From: an uncultured euryarchaeote
Lineage (GTDB): Archaea; Thermoplasmatota; Poseidoniia; Poseidoniales; Poseidoniaceae
Length of the DNA stretch: 9,916 nucleotides
NCBI GenBank assembly: GCA_937892665.1
Contig: CALBJF010000082.1
Coordinates: forward strand, 1 to 9,916
Direction: 5' to 3'
A program made the translations under genes and the position numbers. Shown in pieces: positions 6,354 to 9,916 of this stretch. The notes beneath the pieces were generated by a model, which saw only the letters and a program-made list of their open reading frames with translations, was not told the DNA's origin and made no database searches. The number at the start of each line of letters is the position of its first letter. Position 1 is the stretch's first letter.

Positions 6354-8000
6354 ATGGATGGTGAAAATGTGGAAAAAAAAGAGGCATTCGCCTCTATGGC
6401 AACTCCGGACAAGGTTGTCCAAAGTGCTCCGCGCAGAAGATACATCATTACTCTAACCGCAATCACAATCTTCTCGGCGGTTATGAGATTTAGAAATCTC
6501 GATACGGAATCATTTTGGCTAGACGAACTGACAACGCTGAGTGCGATTAGCCAGGGCACTTGGAGGAGTACAATGGAAGGATGGTTGTCAATGGTTGGTA
6601 TGGGCACGTGGTTGATGTACTACTGGAAATTAGTTGTAGGAGATTCTGATTTCGCACTGAGATCCATTAGCGCAATTGCTGGTATTGTCCTCATTCTTGT
6701 CGTCGCAGAATTTACACGAAGGTTTCATGATGAAAAGGCAGCGATTATTACAGCAAGTATGCTTTCAATATCCCACCTTGCAATATTGTATAGCCAAGAA
6801 TTTCGGCCGTACATGTTTACAACGACATTCATTTGGATCGCTTTTTTACTGATGAGATCGGAACGAAGATTATCTCTTTTTGAAACGATATGTTGTATTG
6901 CCCTTCTGTCTTTTTCCTATCTGGTTCATTACGTTGCTGGGCTTGTTATTGTGATAGGGCTCTTAACAGATTTTGCTCTACGAGTCGTTGAAAGTGTAAG
7001 AACGAAACATGAGCCATATGCCTCGAAACTTGATAGAATCCTGTTGTTTCTTAAATCAAAATCTGGGCAATGCCTCAAAATTTCTTTTGCGGTGGCAATG
7101 CTTGCTGTTTTCATGTTGGAGAAGATGAGGCATGATTCAGATAATACAAACCATAGTATGTGGATTAACGATGTCCCAGAGCGCCCTGTAGTTTCTTTAT
7201 TCGATTACTTCTTTGCATTCGATACGAGGGGTTCAATCACCGATATCGCTGAAGTTATGTGGTATTTCGTGTTGATTACACCTATCCTATTGCTCTTACA
7301 CAGACGCATGGGGGCAAAACGTAAGTTGGCTTCGGAATCTGAATGGTTTATTTGGGCCGTTGGAGGAGGGACAATGCTAGTCATTGTTCTTTATTCCCTG
7401 GAAGTTCGAAATCTTTGGGTTTCCCGCTACTTTGTGTTTTCAATGCCTGCTTGGTACATACTCTTCGGGGTTGGAATCTCGAGGACAATCGATTTGTTGA
7501 ATGGCCTCATAAAGCAGGAAAATAAAGAAGCCACTGAAAAGAAATCTTTTATCATCGCCGTAATTTTTTCATTCTTTTTTGTACTCAATAGTACGCATTG
7601 GTACGTGAATGAGTATGAGTATTATGAACAGGGTGGACGTTCCGATTTCAAGGGAATGAGCTTTTGGTTAGATGACTATGTAGGTGGTGATCAAGATGAG
7701 ATATTCATCATCAGTCAACCATATGATAAATATTGGAATTTATACCTTGATAGAATGGATAGCCATGTGGAGATTGATACACATTCTCGTTGGGGAGAGG
7801 TCACAACTGGCCAAGTAATAGAAATCATCGATGATGAACCATTCGAAGTTATCCACGTGAGAGGGCATAGATTGTCAATGTGGGAATACGATAGCTTAAC
7901 GCTTGTATTGTCTCCTGATTATGAATTAGTGGATAGTGTAGAGTTTATTGAAGGGCAAATCGATGTATATCATCGAATTAAAAACAATGGACTTTCATAA
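6354..8000 (+). CDS. Multi-pass GT-C family glycosyltransferase (PMT/ArnT-like, PMT_2)
   Basis: About 548 residues, polytopic, likely transferring a sugar from a polyprenyl-phosphate donor to an extracellular acceptor. After a hydrophilic N-terminus of about 30 residues the first membrane segment ends in RFRNLDTESFWLDELTT (about 45-61). Here the Asp-Glu pair in the first outside loop (57-58) matches the catalytic/metal acidic motif of GT-C enzymes. Next come FALRSISAIAGI, RRFHDEKAA, and SQEFRPY (147-153), the usual ysqeaRpY block of PMT_2 proteins. About nine to eleven hydrophobic segments precede a soluble C-terminal domain of about 130 residues. The start is uncertain: a GTG at 6333 would add seven residues; I prefer the ATG at 6354. 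No OST (Stt3) WWD motif is seen. It is divergent from the FEA1-like gene and shares its operator region. Donor and acceptor are unknown. Confidence 0.85.
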   Translation: MDGENVEKKEAFASMATPDKVVQSAPRRRYIITLTAITIFSAVMRFRNLDTESFWLDELTTLSAISQGTWRSTMEGWLSMVGMGTWLMYYWKLVVGDSDFALRSISAIAGIVLILVVAEFTRRFHDEKAAIITASMLSISHLAILYSQEFRPYMFTTTFIWIAFLLMRSERRLSLFETICCIALLSFSYLVHYVAGLVIVIGLLTDFALRVVESVRTKHEPYASKLDRILLFLKSKSGQCLKISFAVAMLAVFMLEKMRHDSDNTNHSMWINDVPERPVVSLFDYFFAFDTRGSITDIAEVMWYFVLITPILLLLHRRMGAKRKLASESEWFIWAVGGGTMLVIVLYSLEVRNLWVSRYFVFSMPAWYILFGVGISRTIDLLNGLIKQENKEATEKKSFIIAVIFSFFFVLNSTHWYVNEYEYYEQGGRSDFKGMSFWLDDYVGGDQDEIFIISQPYDKYWNLYLDRMDSHVEIDTHSRWGEVTTGQVIEIIDDEPFEVIHVRGHRLSMWEYDSLTLVLSPDYELVDSVEFIEGQIDVYHRIKNNGLS

Positions 8001-8019
8001 TCAAATGGTCAATGAATGC

Positions 8020-8056
8020 CCCAGAGCACAGCGGCTTTCGCTGGAAGGGCTCAGGG
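8020..8056 (+). terminator. Composite stem-loop after the glycosyltransferase gene
   Basis: CCCAGAGC (8020-8027) pairs with GCTCAGGG (8049-8056) at seven of eight positions, and inside it CAGCG (8029-8033) pairs perfectly with CGCTG (8039-8043) around a 5-base loop. The two stems are separated by one base on one side and five on the other. It begins 20 bases after the TAA. There is no clean T-run behind it, so it may stabilise the mRNA end instead of terminating transcription, or belong to an RNA on the opposite strand. Confidence 0.4.
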
Positions 8057-8112
8057 AATGATATTGTTCGGAGGCTGTTCTTGAAAATCTATACCCCTTG
8101 CATAATTTTAGA

Positions 8113-8319
8113 CTACTCGGCACCTTCCTTAGCTGTTACCGAACGTTTCACCTTTCCAACAATATGAGATCCGAAAGTGGCATGATATGGATGTAGTTGG
8201 GTAACAATATTCTTGGACAAAATATGAGCAAACAGACCAATGACACTCTCCGATTTAGGGCACCCTAAAACAGTATGGGATTTAAGGTTTTGTTCATGTT
8301 GAATTAAGAATCCAACCAC
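8113..8319 (-). CDS. Doubtful small ORF, 68 codons
   Basis: A GTG-started frame overlaps the last codons of the membrane-protein gene by 16 bases and ends with GKVKRSVTAKEGAE. I recognise no family; there is no signal peptide, membrane segment or metal-binding motif, and the single Cys is in LGCPKSE. The GTG has no clear ribosome-binding site. The perfect 16-bp palindrome at 8254-8269 lies inside it, which is odd for a coding region. It may be a non-coding stretch that happens to lack stops, or a decayed gene. Confidence 0.18.
   Translation of the reverse strand: MVGFLIQHEQNLKSHTVLGCPKSESVIGLFAHILSKNIVTQLHPYHATFGSHIVGKVKRSVTAKEGAE
8254..8269. promoter_or_regulatory. Perfect 16-bp palindrome, same motif as the 6265 operator
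   Basis: TTTAGGG, CA, CCCTAAA: two perfect 7-bp arms around a 2-bp centre. It matches the operator upstream of the FEA1-like gene at 15 of 16 positions, so a shared DNA-binding protein of DtxR/IdeR type is the simplest explanation. Its place is unexpected, because the flanking genes are convergent and both 3' ends face it. It may serve an unannotated transcript, or be a reserve binding site. Confidence 0.5.
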
Positions 8320-9191
8320 GTTGAAACAAGTGTCTCAGCAAAAGGATTCGAGATTAATCCATCATGAGAAACAGGCCGGACTATAACAATCAAATCAAGA
8401 ACACCACCCCATCCAGACTGTCCTGTGACAACAACTTCTCCAATTTTGGTTCCGTCTGAATTCGTACCAGTTTTGGCAAGACAATCGTAAACCCAGACCT
8501 TCATTTTGACCTCACCTGAAGAAGGACGGAATGTATGTTCTTGAGCCTCCCCTCTTTGTTCGAGCCTGAATTCATCACTGTCGATACGAATGAAGGTCAA
8601 TCGTTCATCGACAATATCAATTGCCTGCCTCATACGATCGTTTTCCAATCCAAAGAAGGAAGAGATAGTTATGGATGATTCAATCTGACTGAAGGCAGAA
8701 AACTGATGCGGTGTGCGAATACGTAAACTCTGTACAACCTCAAAATTCAATGCATCAAGATCATCAACAATAATCCATGTAAACTGTTCACTTGCTGGCC
8801 ATGCTGGAGCATACGGATTCTCTTCAGCAAATGGCTCGCCCCATTCATCTGGAGACCGTGGCGTATCACAGGGAGTCAATCCGGAGAAGCCTAGCATCAG
8901 AAAAACCATGAATGCAGCGATCAGGCGATCATTTCGGTACTCTTTCCAATCAAGGCGGCCAGCTGGACTAGATACTGATAAAATAAAAGCCACAGGAAGA
9001 ATGATGAGTAATCCATAAGGTACAATCCATAGCGTTAGAAGGCCCACTAAAGCATAGTATGAGGTCTTGGAGCCTAAGAATTGGTCAAATGACTCTGGTT
9101 GCTCCCTATTTCTCCATCGATGAATGCCGTAGGCAAGGGGCAGGGATAGGAGAACAAGAATGAAGCCGGTTAAGTTTGCAGCCAACCCCAT
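8304..9191 (-). CDS. Membrane-anchored protein of unknown function
   Basis: About 295 residues from the ATG at 9191; no family recognised. Three hydrophobic segments stand at about 3-21 (LAANLTGFILVLLSLPLAYG), 45-72 (YYALVGLLTLWIVPYGLLIILPV) and 92-104 (AAFMVFLMLGFSG). They are followed by a soluble C-terminal domain of about 180 residues, rich in beta-like stretches (WIIVDDLDAL, GEVKMKVWVYDCL, GEVVVTGQSGWGGVLDLIVIV). Longer frames from ATGs at 9233 or 9311 exist, but the one at 9311 would overlap the divergent ABC ATPase gene head to head and adds a Cys/Pro-rich tail unlike a signal. The ATG at 9191 starts the first hydrophobic segment and lies about 30 bases after a TATA-like box. The divergent neighbour is an ABC-2-type ATPase; a functional link is possible but not shown. 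Confidence 0.72.
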   Translation of the reverse strand: MGLAANLTGFILVLLSLPLAYGIHRWRNREQPESFDQFLGSKTSYYALVGLLTLWIVPYGLLIILPVAFILSVSSPAGRLDWKEYRNDRLIAAFMVFLMLGFSGLTPCDTPRSPDEWGEPFAEENPYAPAWPASEQFTWIIVDDLDALNFEVVQSLRIRTPHQFSAFSQIESSITISSFFGLENDRMRQAIDIVDERLTFIRIDSDEFRLEQRGEAQEHTFRPSSGEVKMKVWVYDCLAKTGTNSDGTKIGEVVVTGQSGWGGVLDLIVIVRPVSHDGLISNPFAETLVSTWLDS

Positions 9192-9215
9192 GAGCAGAGA
9201 TTTACACCCTCCATG

Positions 9216-9226
9216 ATATGTATTTG
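9216..9226 (-). promoter_or_regulatory. Possible TATA box of the membrane-protein gene
   Basis: Minus strand CAAATACATAT is A/T-rich and TATA-like, about 30 bases before the ATG at 9191, which fits a nearly leaderless archaeal transcript. A GGAGGG at 9207-9212 lies 15 bases before that ATG, somewhat too far for a standard ribosome-binding site. Weak evidence, but it helps choose the start. Confidence 0.3.
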
Positions 9227-9280
9227 GGAACATCAATGGAAAAACAAAGCATTTGAGTGAGGTGACGGGAGAGCCATAGC

Positions 9281-9916
9281 ATGGCAGACATGGATGTGAT
9301 GCAATTTTCATCCGTCAAGTTCCGTCATAAAGTACCAGCTCCAAAATGGTTCAATCCTTTCAAAAAGCAACACGGTGCTGGGATAGCTGAACTCGATTTA
9401 ACCTTACAAAGCGGCCAAATCATCGGTCTCGTAGGCACAAATGGTGCTGGAAAAACGACTCTTCTTCGGATGATGAGTGGGGTCTTACCTATTGAATCAG
9501 GGAATGTGACTGCCAATGGGGCGATTCTATCGAGCCAGGAATTACGAAGACGTGTTGGATTTATGCCAGAACACGTTCGTTGGTCTGGTCATGAAACCGT
9601 GGAACAAACGCTTGTTGAGTTTGCTTTACTACGAGGTTGTTTGAAAGATTCGGCTTTAGAAATTCTTAGCGTGATTGGCCTAAAGAACAGAGCATCATCT
9701 GCCCTGGATTCCCTTAGTCAAGGAATGAGGCAACGGCTTTCACTTGGCATTGCTTTACTTGGGACGCCAGACGTTCTCGTTCTCGATGAGCCGTTCAATG
9801 GAATGGATCCTGTTGCAATAGATGCGTTCAAACGTCTGCTTCAGTCACTCGCTCGAAAAGGGATTACCATTGTGATATCAAGTCATCATTTATTTGAATT
9901 AGACCAACTTATTGAC
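9281..9916 (+). CDS. ABC-2-type transporter ATP-binding protein (CcmA/NatA-like), 3' end missing
   Basis: 212 codons are present and the frame is open at the right edge. All ABC motifs are visible: Walker A GTNGAGKTT (52-60), VGFMPE at the Q-loop position (92-97, without Gln, as is common in this class), signature LSQGM (145-149), Walker B VLVLDEP (165-171), D-loop NGMDP (173-177) and H-loop SSHH (200-203). The motif style is that of ATPases paired with ABC-2 membrane subunits for export of drugs, lipids or polysaccharide, or Na+ efflux, not that of the iron importer at the other end of the window. The ATG at 9281 has GGGAG about 9 bases upstream; in-frame ATGs at 9290 and 9299 are alternatives. 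A permease gene is expected beyond the window. Confidence 0.93.
   Translation, partial: MADMDVMQFSSVKFRHKVPAPKWFNPFKKQHGAGIAELDLTLQSGQIIGLVGTNGAGKTTLLRMMSGVLPIESGNVTANGAILSSQELRRRVGFMPEHVRWSGHETVEQTLVEFALLRGCLKDSALEILSVIGLKNRASSALDSLSQGMRQRLSLGIALLGTPDVLVLDEPFNGMDPVAIDAFKRLLQSLARKGITIVISSHHLFELDQLID

Larger units (their letters stand above)
8001..8303. other. Convergent intergenic gap with no convincing gene
   Basis: About 300 bases separate the 3' ends of the glycosyltransferase gene (plus) and the membrane-protein gene (minus). It holds the stem-loop at 8020-8056 and the perfect palindrome at 8254-8269, described separately, and a weak minus-strand reading frame at 8113-8319. I see no tRNA-like cloverleaf and no protein-coding signature with a good start. 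A small regulatory RNA driven from the palindrome side is possible but nothing proves it. Confidence 0.5.

Noticed and set aside
6354..8000. Oligosaccharyltransferase (Stt3/AglB)
   Set aside because: No WWD motif and the protein is shorter than Stt3; the N-terminal Asp-Glu loop and SQEFRPY block fit PMT_2-type enzymes.
8001..8303. tRNA or other classical RNA gene in the gap
   Set aside because: I found no cloverleaf arms, TTCRA-type loop or CCA-like end; only the stem-loop and the palindrome are supported.
9325..9516. Minus-strand frame with a VVFPAPFVPT motif
   Set aside because: This is the familiar antisense image of an ABC Walker A region; the plus-strand ATPase accounts for it.

Overview
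The window looks like a piece of a marine planktonic archaeal genome, most probably a Marine Group II / Poseidoniia-type euryarchaeon. The grounds are a lipoprotein whose lipobox Cys is followed by Ile-Gly-Gly and an Asp run, large secreted proteins with Ig-like repeats and a single C-terminal membrane anchor, a GT-C glycosyltransferase, short TATA-like promoters, and moderately AT-rich, tightly packed genes. This assignment is inference; no rRNA or tRNA gene is present to fix it.

Positions 1-6204 form a minus-strand block that reads, in order of transcription: a lipoprotein with a long Ser-Asp linker and a domain resembling the algal FEA1 / phytotransferrin-type iron-assimilation proteins (4750-6204); a large secreted, C-terminally anchored multi-domain surface protein (2297-4660); a periplasmic-binding-protein-2 family solute receptor (1210-2304); a FecCD/BtuC-family permease (171-1205); and the start of the matching ABC ATPase (166 to the window edge). 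The last four genes overlap or lie within a few bases of each other. The transporter alone could carry ferric chelates, haem or cobalamin. The FEA1-like neighbour and a DtxR/IdeR-type palindrome upstream of it both favour iron.

Positions 6205-6353 are a divergent promoter region. It contains a 16-bp near-palindrome (6265-6280) and a weaker copy 19 bp further along. The same palindrome, perfect this time, recurs at 8254-8269 in the gap between two convergent genes, where no obvious target exists. On the plus strand, 6354-8000 encodes a multi-pass GT-C (PMT/ArnT-like) glycosyltransferase. It is followed by a composite stem-loop (8020-8056) and about 300 bases with no convincing gene.

Positions 8304-9191 (minus) encode an unrecognised membrane-anchored protein. 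From 9281 a divergent plus-strand ABC-2-type ATPase runs off the right edge.

My reading of the iron block is that a cell-surface FEA1-like lipoprotein and a second large surface protein capture iron or an iron complex and hand it to the membrane-tethered receptor and FecCD permease/ATPase, under a metal-dependent repressor. Only the gene order, motifs and palindromes are seen directly; the working model is inference.
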